Positions 1 through 5,628 of a stretch of 5,688 nucleotides of DNA are shown in pieces. The notes below the pieces were generated by a model that saw nothing but the letters and a program-made list of their open reading frames with translations, made no database searches and was not told where the DNA came from. The stretch lies in the NCBI GenBank assembly GCA_025353525.1, contig JANXOO010000352.1, positions 1-5,688 of the forward strand, in the 5' to 3' direction. Numbering within the stretch: position 1 is the first letter of the stretch; the number at the start of each line of letters is the position of its first letter. Origin of the DNA: Schlesneria sp. (GTDB lineage Bacteria > Planctomycetota > Planctomycetia > Planctomycetales > Planctomycetaceae). The position numbers and the translations under genes are program-made.

Positions 1-173
1 CAATCGTCGACAAGGATGATTTCGTCGACAGATCCGGGAGGGATATCCGCGACCGTTCGTTCGAGCGTCCGCGCGGCGTTGTAAGCGGGCATGACGGCAA
101 TCGTCTTACCTCGTGAAGAACCGGTGAGGGCTGTCGCATCGGGACGCGGAAGGTATGATTCAGATGAAGACAC
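1..173 (-). CDS. Family 2 glycosyltransferase, N-terminal fragment (runs off the left edge)
   Basis: On the minus strand an open frame reads into the window edge with 57 complete codons. Around residues 23-37 it reads [15 protein letters not shown], and at 50-57 DEIILVDD. This is the opening beta-strand, the PAYNA loop and the VDD strand end of the GT-A fold in family 2 glycosyltransferases (the dolichyl-phosphate mannosyltransferase-like subgroup). In that family the loop and the first aspartates contact the nucleotide-sugar donor, and the enzyme transfers the sugar to a lipid or polysaccharide acceptor at the cytoplasmic face. The start is uncertain. No ATG lies in frame before the conserved core except the methionine inside the MPAYN motif, so I chose GTG at 173-171, which gives a 22-residue polar lead. 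A TTG at 188 is an alternative, and neither has a clear ribosome binding site. The catalytic half lies outside the window, so donor and acceptor cannot be judged. It is transcribed divergently from gspF. Confidence 0.85.
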   Translation of the reverse strand, partial: MSSSESYLPRPDATALTGSSRGKTIAVMPAYNAARTLERTVADIPPGSVDEIILVDD

Positions 174-328
174 AGTGACTCGATTCAACGGAAAGAAGAC
201 GCATGAAAAGCTCGAGCGGCATTCTACGCGGCCAACCGTTTTGTGCCACTGTTGGAGGGTGTACGCTGACTTTGTCGGGTCGCGCTGCTGCCGGTGTTTG
301 ATTTTTGCAGGGGATGCCACTTTTTTTG

Positions 329-334
329 AGGAGG
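329..334 (+). promoter_or_regulatory. Consensus Shine-Dalgarno site AGGAGG
   Basis: AGGAGG lies 8 bases before ATG 343 and directly follows a run of seven T. It is complementary to the usual 16S rRNA 3' tail. It does not serve gspF, whose start is more than 220 bases further on. It is the only reason to consider the small ORF at 343-456 as translated. Confidence 0.4.
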
Positions 335-399
335 GTCCGGGTATGGGGAGAGCCTGGCTAACTTTTGAATCGCTGAAAGACAGGCTAAAGCCTGGACCC
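333..399 (+). promoter_or_regulatory. Nested and mutually exclusive short stems in the gspF leader
   Basis: Three complementary sets are visible. GGGTCC at 333-338 can pair with GGACCC at 394-399. AGCCTG at 351-356 can pair with CAGGCT at 381-386. That same CAGGCT can instead pair with AGCCTG at 389-394, forming a tight hairpin (CAGGC-TAAA-GCCTG). The second and third pairings exclude each other. The segment lies inside the small ORF at 343-456. No T-run follows, so it is not a classical intrinsic terminator. Stems of six base pairs can arise by chance, so this is only a candidate RNA switch or attenuator. Confidence 0.2.
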
Positions 400-456
400 C
401 AGCGGCGTTGGAAGACAGAATCACATCGGTTGCTTTTCAGTTTGAATTCGGGTTGA
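343..456 (+). CDS. Possible small ORF (37 aa) in the gspF leader
   Basis: ATG at 343 is preceded by AGGAGG at 329-334, an 8-base spacing, which is the best ribosome binding site in the window. The frame runs 37 codons to TGA at 454-456, ending 101 bases before the gspF start. The peptide begins [16 protein letters not shown], is basic and polar with two tryptophans, and has no signal peptide or membrane segment. I do not recognise it. It could be a leader peptide whose translation affects gspF, a free small protein, or a chance ORF: the same frame happens to be open from before position 91, so openness alone is weak evidence. The case rests on the ribosome binding site alone. Confidence 0.3.
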   Translation: MGRAWLTFESLKDRLKPGPQRRWKTESHRLLFSLNSG

Positions 457-557
457 TCCTCGCGTCGAGAGCAGCGTTGAGGTTAGACTCATTTTCTGGA
501 CCGTCGCGACTGAACCTTCGTCACGACGACTGCGGGCAATTGATCCGAGACCATCAG

Positions 558-1799
558 ATGGCCGAATTTCGCTATATCGCTCGTGAGCTTTCCGGCCTAC
601 AGGTCGAGGGGACCGTCTCTGCGGCATCAGAGCGAGAGGCACTCGGTTCGCTCGCCGCACGAAATCTGTTTCCCGTATCGATCGATCTGGCCGACGCCGC
701 GAAAGCGCACCTGGCGAACAAGCGTCGACGAGTCCCCGCACGAGTTTTGGCGGTCTTTTACGCTCAACTGGCAGACTTGCTTCGAGCCGGTGTCCCGTTG
801 CTCCGATCCCTCGACTTGCTGGTCAAGCAGACGCGACAGATGACGCTGAAGCTTGTCGTACAGGAAGTTCGCGACCAGGTCGCCGATGGTACCCGGCTAG
901 CCGAAGCACTCCGGCAACACCCGACCGTCTTCAACGAACTGACGATTAGTATGGTTCGCGCGGGGGAAGAAGGGAGTTTCCTTGAAGAGTCACTACAGCG
1001 AATCGCGGACTTTACGGAACATCAGGAGGAATTGAAAGGACGCGTGATTGGAGCGATGGCCTACCCGGCGTTTCTGGTGGTGGTCGGCACCCTCATCCTC
1101 GTCGGCATGCTGATTTTTTTCGTACCAAAATTTGAACCGCTGTTCGATACGATGCGTGCAGAAAACCGGCTTCCGTGGGCCACGATTGCGTTGCTGAATA
1201 TCAGTGGCGCGATTCAGCATTATGGCTGGATTTTACTGATCGCCCTGGGAGGATCCGTTTTTTTTGGGCAGAACTACTTCTCTAATGAAATCGGACGCCG
1301 ACGATTCGATGAAATTCGACTAAAGATTTTTGGTGTTGGCCGCGTAATCCGAAGTCTGGCGGTTGCCCGATTTTGTCGGGTACTCGGCACACTGTTGCGT
1401 AACGGAGTACCGATCCTCAGCTCGTTACAGATCGCCAAAGATGCAACGGGAAATCGCGTCATCAGCGAGGCCATTGCCCAAGCGGCTGATCACGTGTCGG
1501 CCGGACGATCGCTGGCTCAACCACTCGCAGAATGCGGGCAGTTCCCGATCGATGTCATCGAGATGATCGCTGTGGGAGAAGAGGCCAACAACCTGGAACA
1601 GGTTCTTGTCGGTATCGCAGACAAGATGGAACGACAGACCAATCGGCAACTCGACCTTGTTGTTCGCTTGCTCGAACCGCTGATGCTGGTCGTGATGGCA
1701 GGAGTGATCCTGTTTGTATTGATTGCCCTGATGCTGCCGATTTTCAACAGCTCGTCAATGACTGCGGTTGACACGTCACTTTTCCGCCATTTCTGTTGA
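558..1799 (+). CDS. gspF: Type II secretion / type IV pilus platform protein, GspF/PilC family
   Basis: This 413-residue polytopic inner-membrane protein forms the platform on which the secretion or pilus ATPase acts to add or remove (pseudo)pilin subunits. The N-terminus (residues 3-40, with FRYIA, VEGTVSA and SEREAL) is the usual GspF lead. Two T2SSF repeats follow at about 65-190 and 269-395. Their matching motifs are AQLADLLRAGVPLLRSL (69-85) with CRVLGTLLRNGVPILSSL (273-290), and VRAGEEGSFLEESLQRIADF (133-152) with IAVGEEANNLEQVLVGIADK (337-356). Membrane segments fall at about 167-190, 221-240 and 371-396. The protein ends 16 residues after the LPIFN motif that usually closes the family. 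I chose ATG 558, the first ATG in frame, because the conserved region begins there; the ribosome binding site is poor. Length is normal. GspF and PilC cannot be told apart from one gene, and no other component of the machine is in the window, so the symbol is a family-level choice. Confidence 0.93.
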   Translation: MAEFRYIARELSGLQVEGTVSAASEREALGSLAARNLFPVSIDLADAAKAHLANKRRRVPARVLAVFYAQLADLLRAGVPLLRSLDLLVKQTRQMTLKLVVQEVRDQVADGTRLAEALRQHPTVFNELTISMVRAGEEGSFLEESLQRIADFTEHQEELKGRVIGAMAYPAFLVVVGTLILVGMLIFFVPKFEPLFDTMRAENRLPWATIALLNISGAIQHYGWILLIALGGSVFFGQNYFSNEIGRRRFDEIRLKIFGVGRVIRSLAVARFCRVLGTLLRNGVPILSSLQIAKDATGNRVISEAIAQAADHVSAGRSLAQPLAECGQFPIDVIEMIAVGEEANNLEQVLVGIADKMERQTNRQLDLVVRLLEPLMLVVMAGVILFVLIALMLPIFNSSSMTAVDTSLFRHFC

Positions 1800-1802
1800 G
1801 AC

Positions 1803-1817
1803 CGGCAATCACTGCCG
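1803..1817 (+). terminator. Weak hairpin just after gspF
   Basis: CGGCA at 1803-1807 pairs with TGCCG at 1813-1817 around an ATCAC loop, starting four bases after the gspF stop codon. No T-run follows, so if it acts in 3'-end formation or RNA protection it is not a classical intrinsic terminator. A five-pair stem is near chance level. Confidence 0.2.
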
Positions 1818-1841
1818 ATCGTCGATGGCAATCTGAGTCAA

Positions 1842-1994
1842 ATGCGGCTTACCCAGCTTCAACAGCCGATGTATTTCCCAGGCTGGATCGCCGATTGTGA
1901 TCGTCGGCATGGCAAACTCCGGCAGCAAAGGCCGACGGTGTCGGAAATATCTTCGATGGCAGCCAGCGTCGGAAAGGGAGTACTGACATCATGA
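1842..1994 (+). CDS. Possible small ORF (50 aa) overlapping the next gene by ATGA
   Basis: ATG 1842 opens 50 codons ending at TGA 1992-1994, which overlaps the ATG of the next gene (1991-1993) in the ATGA arrangement typical of translational coupling. The frame is the same as gspF and stays open from the gspF stop at 1797-1799, so it could also be the remnant of a once longer gspF tail. The predicted peptide is polar, rich in glutamine and arginine, with no motif I recognise. There is no clear ribosome binding site for it, whereas the next gene has its own. A chance ORF is the most likely reading. Confidence 0.15.
   Translation: MRLTQLQQPMYFPGWIADCDRRHGKLRQQRPTVSEISSMAASVGKGVLTS
1976..1980 (+). 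promoter_or_regulatory. Ribosome binding site GGGAG fixing the start at 1991
   Basis: GGGAG (within GGAAAGGGAG at 1971-1980) lies 10 bases before ATG 1991. It supports this start over later in-frame methionines, as does the signal-peptide-like sequence that begins right after it. Confidence 0.5.
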
Positions 1995-2995
1995 CAATTC
2001 GTGCCAGAAACAATCCATCGTCGGACACATTTTTTTTGATTGTTGTACTGCTTGTTTCGTTTCTGACTCCGGTCACACGATCGAGTTTGCGAGCCGAGGA
2101 TAACCCGAACCGGGCAGGCAAAATGCTCGAAGGACTCAAACAGCGGTCAGCGAGAGAACGATGGCAGCGGGTCAAAAAACAATATCCGTCCGATACAGCA
2201 GCATCGCGGACGAATGCTCCTTCTCAACTTCCCGCAGAGTACCACGAAAACATTGCAGAAGACGATTTTCCGCCAGCACCACAATCGGGATTGATGATCC
2301 CCCGATTATCCGCAATTCCTCGCGATCCATCGACGGATTGGGTTCTTCCCGCTCGTGATCCGGCCACAGATATTGCGACGGAACCAGCGACCGCATCGCC
2401 GAATGCGGCTCGCCTTTTTAATGCGAGCTCGCACGGCAAGCAGGCGATCAATGAACCTGCCGAGGCAACTCGCATTGCGTCCCAGGACAGTGGATACAAG
2501 ACCGGTTTCGAAAAGAAGTCGACAAGTCGTCCCAGGTCCCCTTTGGAACGGACAATCGGCGAGATTGTTCCGTTTTATGATCGCGATCGCGACAACGATA
2601 TCCGCGAATTTGCCGTTCAGAAGGGAAAAGAATTCGACATCGGCATCACGACAAGCACCTGGACTGATCGGTCGTTCCCGGAAATCGCACTGGCATGGGA
2701 AGCGACGAATTTTTATCACAACCCTTTGTACTTCAGCGATCCGGCACTGGAACGATACGGGCATTCGTACCATCCCATCGTCCAGCCATTCGCATCGATT
2801 GCACGACTGGGTGTTCAGTTTGCATTTCTGCCCTATCAAATGACGATCGATCCCCCTTGCAAGGAAGAGTATGCCCTTGGCTGGTATCGCCCAGGAGAAT
2901 GCGCGCCAATGCTGCACTATCCTGTGCCGCTGAATGCGGAAGCAGCAGTCGTCGAAGCGGCAGCGATCACCGGGTTGATTTTCATCATTCCCTGA
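1991..2995 (+). CDS. Exported hypothetical protein with a planctomycete-type C-terminal region
   Basis: This 334-residue protein has an N-terminal hydrophobic segment (about 14-27, FFLIVVLLVSFLTP) after basic residues, so it is probably exported or membrane-anchored. Residues 38-200 look like a disordered, charged and proline-rich linker, with a short repeat RDPSTD (111-116) / RDPATD (122-127). The likely folded part is 205-315. It has aromatic motifs WEATNFYHNPLYF (236-248), LERYG (253-257), QPFASIARLG (265-274), LPYQM (280-284) and LGWYRPGECAPM (296-307), with cysteines at 290 and 304 that could form a disulphide outside the cytoplasm. I recall this pattern from uncharacterised planctomycete proteins, with no known function. 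A last hydrophobic stretch (318-333) ends the protein. The start is supported by GGGAG ten bases upstream. It follows gspF by 191 bases on the same strand; a link to the secretion or envelope machinery is only inference. Confidence 0.82.
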   Translation: MTIRARNNPSSDTFFLIVVLLVSFLTPVTRSSLRAEDNPNRAGKMLEGLKQRSARERWQRVKKQYPSDTAASRTNAPSQLPAEYHENIAEDDFPPAPQSGLMIPRLSAIPRDPSTDWVLPARDPATDIATEPATASPNAARLFNASSHGKQAINEPAEATRIASQDSGYKTGFEKKSTSRPRSPLERTIGEIVPFYDRDRDNDIREFAVQKGKEFDIGITTSTWTDRSFPEIALAWEATNFYHNPLYFSDPALERYGHSYHPIVQPFASIARLGVQFAFLPYQMTIDPPCKEEYALGWYRPGECAPMLHYPVPLNAEAAVVEAAAITGLIFIIP

Positions 2996-3035
2996 TGAAA
3001 TACATGCGAACTGGAGCGAATGTGTCTCCGGACAT

Positions 3036-3048
3036 GGGAGGATCTCCC
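3036..3048 (+). terminator. Weak hairpin downstream of the hypothetical gene
   Basis: GGGAG at 3036-3040 pairs with CTCCC at 3044-3048 around a three-base loop, 40 bases after the stop codon at 2993-2995. Only GCTTTCC follows, so a T-run is essentially missing. It is the only stem close behind the gene and so the only candidate terminator, but a weak one. Confidence 0.2.
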
Positions 3049-3117
3049 GCTTTCCACGGCTCTCAGGCTGCGCGAGCGTCGCTGACCCCGCACTGGCACT
3101 CGACCGAATGTCTCGAA

Positions 3118-3161
3118 TTGTCTTCGACTTGTCTTCGGCGTTCTTCTTGCCTTTTGTCTTC
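3118..3161 (+). repeat. Three copies of TTGTCTTC in a pyrimidine-rich strip
   Basis: Identical octamers start at 3118, 3129 and 3154 within a strip that is mostly C and T on the plus strand. Spacing is 11 and 25 bases, so it is not a regular tandem array. It may be simple-sequence drift or a binding site cluster upstream of the 3425 gene. Confidence 0.35.
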
Positions 3162-3259
3162 CACTTCGTGTTTTCTCAGGCCGATTCTGTTGACCATTCA
3201 AGTCGATCAATTCCCGTCACAAAACGGTCTAAAACAAGGTAACGTGTGAAGACGAGACC

Positions 3260-3280
3260 TGCGGTCATGCGGCAGTGCGG
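3260..3280 (+). repeat. TGCGG three times at exact 8-base period
   Basis: TGCGG starts at 3260, 3268 and 3276, and the units read TGCGGTCA, TGCGGCAG and TGCGGCCA. The array lies about 145 bases before the GTG start at 3425. It could be a direct-repeat operator, but three short units could also be chance. No partner regulator is visible in the window. Confidence 0.35.
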
Positions 3281-3312
3281 CCAGAAACCCGCGCACAACA
3301 AATTAAAAATCC

Positions 3313-3343
3313 CTCGCACTGCGAGTCGGATTGGCGCACAATC
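3313..3343 (+). promoter_or_regulatory. Two adjacent small inverted repeats upstream of the 3425 gene
   Basis: CTCGC (3313-3317) mirrors GCGAG (3321-3325) around ACT, and GATTG (3329-3333) mirrors CAATC (3339-3343) around GCGCA. With one bulged G the second extends to TCG-GATTG / CAATC-GA. The pair lies 80-110 bases before the gene start, where operator sites are common. There is no evidence for a specific regulator. Confidence 0.25.
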
Positions 3344-3410
3344 GATGTCAATTCAGTAACATGACGTACTGGCAATCCGGAGTAGTGGAAAGCAGGCATT
3401 CGCCGAATAC

Positions 3411-3417
3411 AGGGGAG
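3411..3417 (+). promoter_or_regulatory. Strong ribosome binding site that fixes a GTG start at 3425
   Basis: AGGGGAG lies seven bases before GTG 3425. It justifies the GTG start, which is also where a complete signal peptide begins. Confidence 0.75.
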
Positions 3418-3424
3418 TTGTGGT

Positions 3425-4531
3425 GTGAACAGATATGGCCCTGGATTATTGTTGACGGGGGTATTGTGTCTCTGCGGTACAGCGTCGGCGCAGTCGGTTA
3501 ACGGCGGGCGGTCCGCCACGTCCTTTCCTTCGTTATCGAACTCGGAAAAAGCTGCGGTCAAGAACTGTCTGGAGATTATCCGAAAGTGCCAGTTGCCTGA
3601 CGGAGCGATTGTACAGTTGAACCGGTCCGGTCAAATCGGTGCTCCGATCTGGATTGCTCCTTATTTTGCAAATTATGCGGCACTTGCCTTGATATCCGAT
3701 ATCGAACGCACGAAATCAGTTCCCGAAATGGGGAGGATCGGAAAATGGCTTGACTGGTGTGCGAAGCATCAGTCCGCCGACGGGTACTGGAACGATTACG
3801 AAGGAACGTCTGTCGGCTACAAAAACAACGAAAAAGTCGATGCCTGGGACAGTTCAGCGGCGATGTTCCTGCTCGTCACCGCACGATTTCAGAAAATCGG
3901 AGGAAAGGTCAAACCGGCGGTGGTCGAAGCGGCAAAGAAATCGCTCAGGTGTATCGAGGCGTTGTGCGACGATGACGGATTGACATGGGCGACCCCCACT
4001 TACAAGATGAAATTCCTGATGGATAATGTCGAGGTTTACGCCGGGCTTAAATCAAGCATCGCGTTTTTTGATTTGGTCGATGCGAAAGACGAGTCACGTG
4101 CGGCGACTGCGCGAGCCGACGCTATGGCAAAATCACTGCCAGGTTTCTGGCGGCCCGATGAACAGCTCTACGCTTATGTGCTCGATGAAAAAGGACGCTA
4201 TGAAGGAGGGTTGAGTCAGGCGTACCCCAACGGGCTGGCTCAACTTTTCGGGATCGCTTTTATTGCTGCCAGGCAGGAAGCGATGACGGCGGCGAAGAAA
4301 TTTCCGCCTGACGACGGAGTGACCACAGCAACCGGGACTGAACGTTGGTACGTGGCGGCCTCACGGCTGGGAGGCAATGAAGCGAAAGAGTGGAAAGAAA
4401 AACTGGTCAAAGATGCGACCGGTTTCACGTCAGCGAATGTCTACGTCAATCGCCCGGCGATTGCGGCCCTTGCACTCTTCGATGGCGCCAACTGGATGCC
4501 AAGTCTTGCACGATCAAAAGAATCCCGTTGA
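3425..4531 (+). CDS. Secreted helical protein, six-hairpin (alpha/alpha toroid) glycosidase-like
   Basis: This 368-residue protein has a clear type I signal peptide: hydrophobic core LLLTGVLCLC and cleavage expected after ASA at residue 22. The rest is alternating amphipathic helices with short loops bearing aromatic and acidic residues: CQLPDGAIVQ (55-64), IWIAPYFANYAALAL (75-89), WLDWCAKHQSADGYW (108-122), VDAWDSSAAMFLLVTARF (138-155), LMDNVEVYAGLKSS (198-211) and AYPNGLAQLFGIAF (266-279). This helix-pair pattern resembles the six-hairpin glycosidase superfamily, whose members hydrolyse or bind polysaccharides. D139 and D142 in the DAWDSS motif, and D200 and E203, are possible active-site acids, but I cannot align them to a characterised family. 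It might be a toroid protein with another role, for example a lyase or a non-catalytic binder. The GTG start has a strong ribosome binding site. It is followed after 35 bases by a dehydrogenase on the same strand, so the two are probably cotranscribed. Confidence 0.8.
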   Translation: MNRYGPGLLLTGVLCLCGTASAQSVNGGRSATSFPSLSNSEKAAVKNCLEIIRKCQLPDGAIVQLNRSGQIGAPIWIAPYFANYAALALISDIERTKSVPEMGRIGKWLDWCAKHQSADGYWNDYEGTSVGYKNNEKVDAWDSSAAMFLLVTARFQKIGGKVKPAVVEAAKKSLRCIEALCDDDGLTWATPTYKMKFLMDNVEVYAGLKSSIAFFDLVDAKDESRAATARADAMAKSLPGFWRPDEQLYAYVLDEKGRYEGGLSQAYPNGLAQLFGIAFIAARQEAMTAAKKFPPDDGVTTATGTERWYVAASRLGGNEAKEWKEKLVKDATGFTSANVYVNRPAIAALALFDGANWMPSLARSKESR

Positions 4532-4555
4532 ATTGGCGAGTTCAGACTTCGGTTC

Positions 4556-4560
4556 AGGGA
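4556..4560 (+). promoter_or_regulatory. Ribosome binding site that fixes the dehydrogenase start at 4567
   Basis: AGGGA lies six bases before ATG 4567, in the gap after the stop of the upstream gene. The frame is open much further upstream, overlapping the preceding gene, but the conserved protein begins at this ATG. Confidence 0.65.
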
Positions 4561-4566
4561 TTCCAG

Positions 4567-5628
4567 ATGCCCGTTATCAGCAAATCCAGCCTCACCGCGT
4601 TTGCATTCCGGATCTTCGAAAAAAGCACGATTCCCCCGGACGAGGCGGCTCAGGTCGCAGAATCGTTGGTCCTCGCAAATCTGAAAGGCCATGACTCGCA
4701 TGGGGTCATTCGGATTATCGAGTATGTCGACTGGGTGGGTCGTGGTTGGGTCAATCCAACAGGCCACATTGAGGTTGTTCGAGAGCAACCGTGTATCCTG
4801 GTTTTGAACGGCAATTTTGGATTCGGCCAGGTGGTAGGGCGCGAGGCGTTGAATCTCGGTATCAAAAAGGCAAAGCAAGAAGGCGCATGCATCTTGTCCT
4901 TACGCTGCTCCGGTCATCTTGGCCGCGTCGGCGAGTTTATGGAAATGGCGGCTGATGCAGGGCTCGTCAGTTTTGGTATGACCAATACTCACGGTGCCGG
5001 AGTTCTTGTCGCGCCGTTTGGTGGCTGCGAAAGAAGGCTCTCGGCAAATCCCATTGTTGGAGGGGCCCCGGTTCCGGAGATGGCATCGCTTGTAATGGAC
5101 ATGTCAACGTCCACGATCGCGGAAGGAAAGATCAAAGTTGCGCGGAACAAGGGTGATTCATTGGCACCCGGACTTTTTGTCAATGGCTGCGGTGAACCGT
5201 CAACCAGTCCCGAAGAGTATTACGCCGATCCACCAGGGGCGTTACTACCGATGTCAGGCCACAAGGGTTTTGCCTTATCGATGTTTTGCGAAGTTTTTGC
5301 AGGCGCGATGACCGGTGCGGGCTGCAGTAAGGCGGGCATTGATCGAGTCGCCAACGGGTTTATGGCATTTTTACTCGACCCAACTGCTTTTTGCGGATCG
5401 GACTTCTACGAATCGGAAATCAGCGGGCTCGCAAATTTTGTCAAATCGAGTCGCTTGATGCAGGGCTTTGATGAAATTCTTCTGCCGGGAGAACCAGAAG
5501 CCCGAGAAAACTTACGTCGTGAGACTACTGGAATCGACATCGATAAAACGACCTGGGAAAAGATCTGTTCAATCGCCCGTCAGAAGGGGGTGCAGATCCC
5601 GATCGTGGAAACTTGCACGTCGGGCTGA
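4567..5628 (+). CDS. NAD(P)-dependent Ldh_2 family oxidoreductase (malate/L-lactate/ureidoglycolate dehydrogenase-like)
   Basis: This 353-residue cytoplasmic enzyme belongs to the Ldh_2 (malate/L-lactate dehydrogenase, PF02615) family, which is unrelated to Rossmann-fold lactate dehydrogenases and interconverts 2-oxo (or imino) acids and 2-hydroxy (or amino) acids with NAD(P)H. Visible signatures are GHDSHGVIR (41-49, catalytic-type His45 and Arg49), NGNFGFGQ (81-88), SGHLGRVGEF (115-124, His117), GMTNTHGAG (137-145), LSANPI (158-163), MDMSTSTIAEGKI (177-189) and SGHKGFALSMF (230-240). The C-terminus has the usual LLPGEPE (305-311) and TGIDID (321-326) segments. Length is typical and nothing appears broken. 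Family members include malate, ureidoglycolate, sulfolactate and 2,3-diketo-L-gulonate enzymes, and substrate cannot be read from sequence here. The gap of 35 bases after the secreted toroid protein suggests one operon. ATG 4567 has AGGGA six bases upstream, whereas the upstream extension of the frame overlaps the neighbour and is not family-like. Confidence 0.93.
   Translation: MPVISKSSLTAFAFRIFEKSTIPPDEAAQVAESLVLANLKGHDSHGVIRIIEYVDWVGRGWVNPTGHIEVVREQPCILVLNGNFGFGQVVGREALNLGIKKAKQEGACILSLRCSGHLGRVGEFMEMAADAGLVSFGMTNTHGAGVLVAPFGGCERRLSANPIVGGAPVPEMASLVMDMSTSTIAEGKIKVARNKGDSLAPGLFVNGCGEPSTSPEEYYADPPGALLPMSGHKGFALSMFCEVFAGAMTGAGCSKAGIDRVANGFMAFLLDPTAFCGSDFYESEISGLANFVKSSRLMQGFDEILLPGEPEARENLRRETTGIDIDKTTWEKICSIARQKGVQIPIVETCTSG

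Larger units (their letters stand above)
174..557. other. Divergent spacer between the glycosyltransferase and gspF
   Basis: These 384 bases separate two divergently oriented genes and should hold both promoters. I could not find a convincing -35/-10 pair on either strand. What can be seen is a T-run at 321-327 followed directly by GAGGAGG, a small ORF starting at 343, and a cluster of short complementary segments between 333 and 399; these are listed separately. The remaining open frames here have no family resemblance and look accidental. The frame of gspF is open upstream to a TTG at 408, but that extension has no ribosome binding site and does not resemble the start of GspF proteins. Confidence 0.6.
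2996..3424. other. 429-base non-coding region with short repeats
   Basis: No open frame here resembles a gene; the frames that cross it are tails of shadows of the neighbours. It should hold the 3' end of the hypothetical gene and the promoter of the 3425 gene. Visible elements are a small hairpin at 3036-3048, a pyrimidine-rich strip at about 3113-3178 with three TTGTCTTC copies, three TGCGG copies at 8-base spacing at 3260-3280, and two small inverted repeats at 3313-3343. I found no sigma-70-like promoter with good spacing and no tRNA or known riboswitch pattern. Confidence 0.6.

Noticed and set aside
91..342. Plus-strand frame reading [11 protein letters not shown] and onward
   Set aside because: Its first part is antisense to the glycosyltransferase start, which has clear family motifs, and the protein has no recognisable features. 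Only the last part from ATG 343 was kept as a candidate.
408..557. Upstream extension of the gspF frame from a TTG codon
   Set aside because: No ribosome binding site, TTG start, and the 50 extra residues do not resemble the N-terminus of GspF/PilC proteins; the family-like sequence begins at ATG 558.
2306..2917. 203-codon minus-strand open frame
   Set aside because: It lies wholly antisense to the signal-peptide-bearing hypothetical gene, has no family-like motif and no ribosome binding site of note; it is a shadow.
2695..3249. 184-codon plus-strand frame overlapping the end of the hypothetical gene
   Set aside because: The first half is an out-of-frame reading of the conserved C-terminal region, and the second half is low-complexity serine, cysteine and leucine from the pyrimidine-rich strip.
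2996..3424. A hidden RNA gene or CRISPR-like array in the long spacer
   Set aside because: The repeats are too short and irregular for a CRISPR array, and I saw no tRNA cloverleaf or known riboswitch motif.
4390..4566. Upstream extension of the dehydrogenase frame over the end of the toroid gene
   Set aside because: It overlaps a well-supported gene in another frame, and ATG 4567 has its own ribosome binding site and begins the conserved Ldh_2 sequence.
4441..4878. 145-codon minus-strand open frame
   Set aside because: Antisense to both the toroid gene end and the dehydrogenase start; no domain signature.
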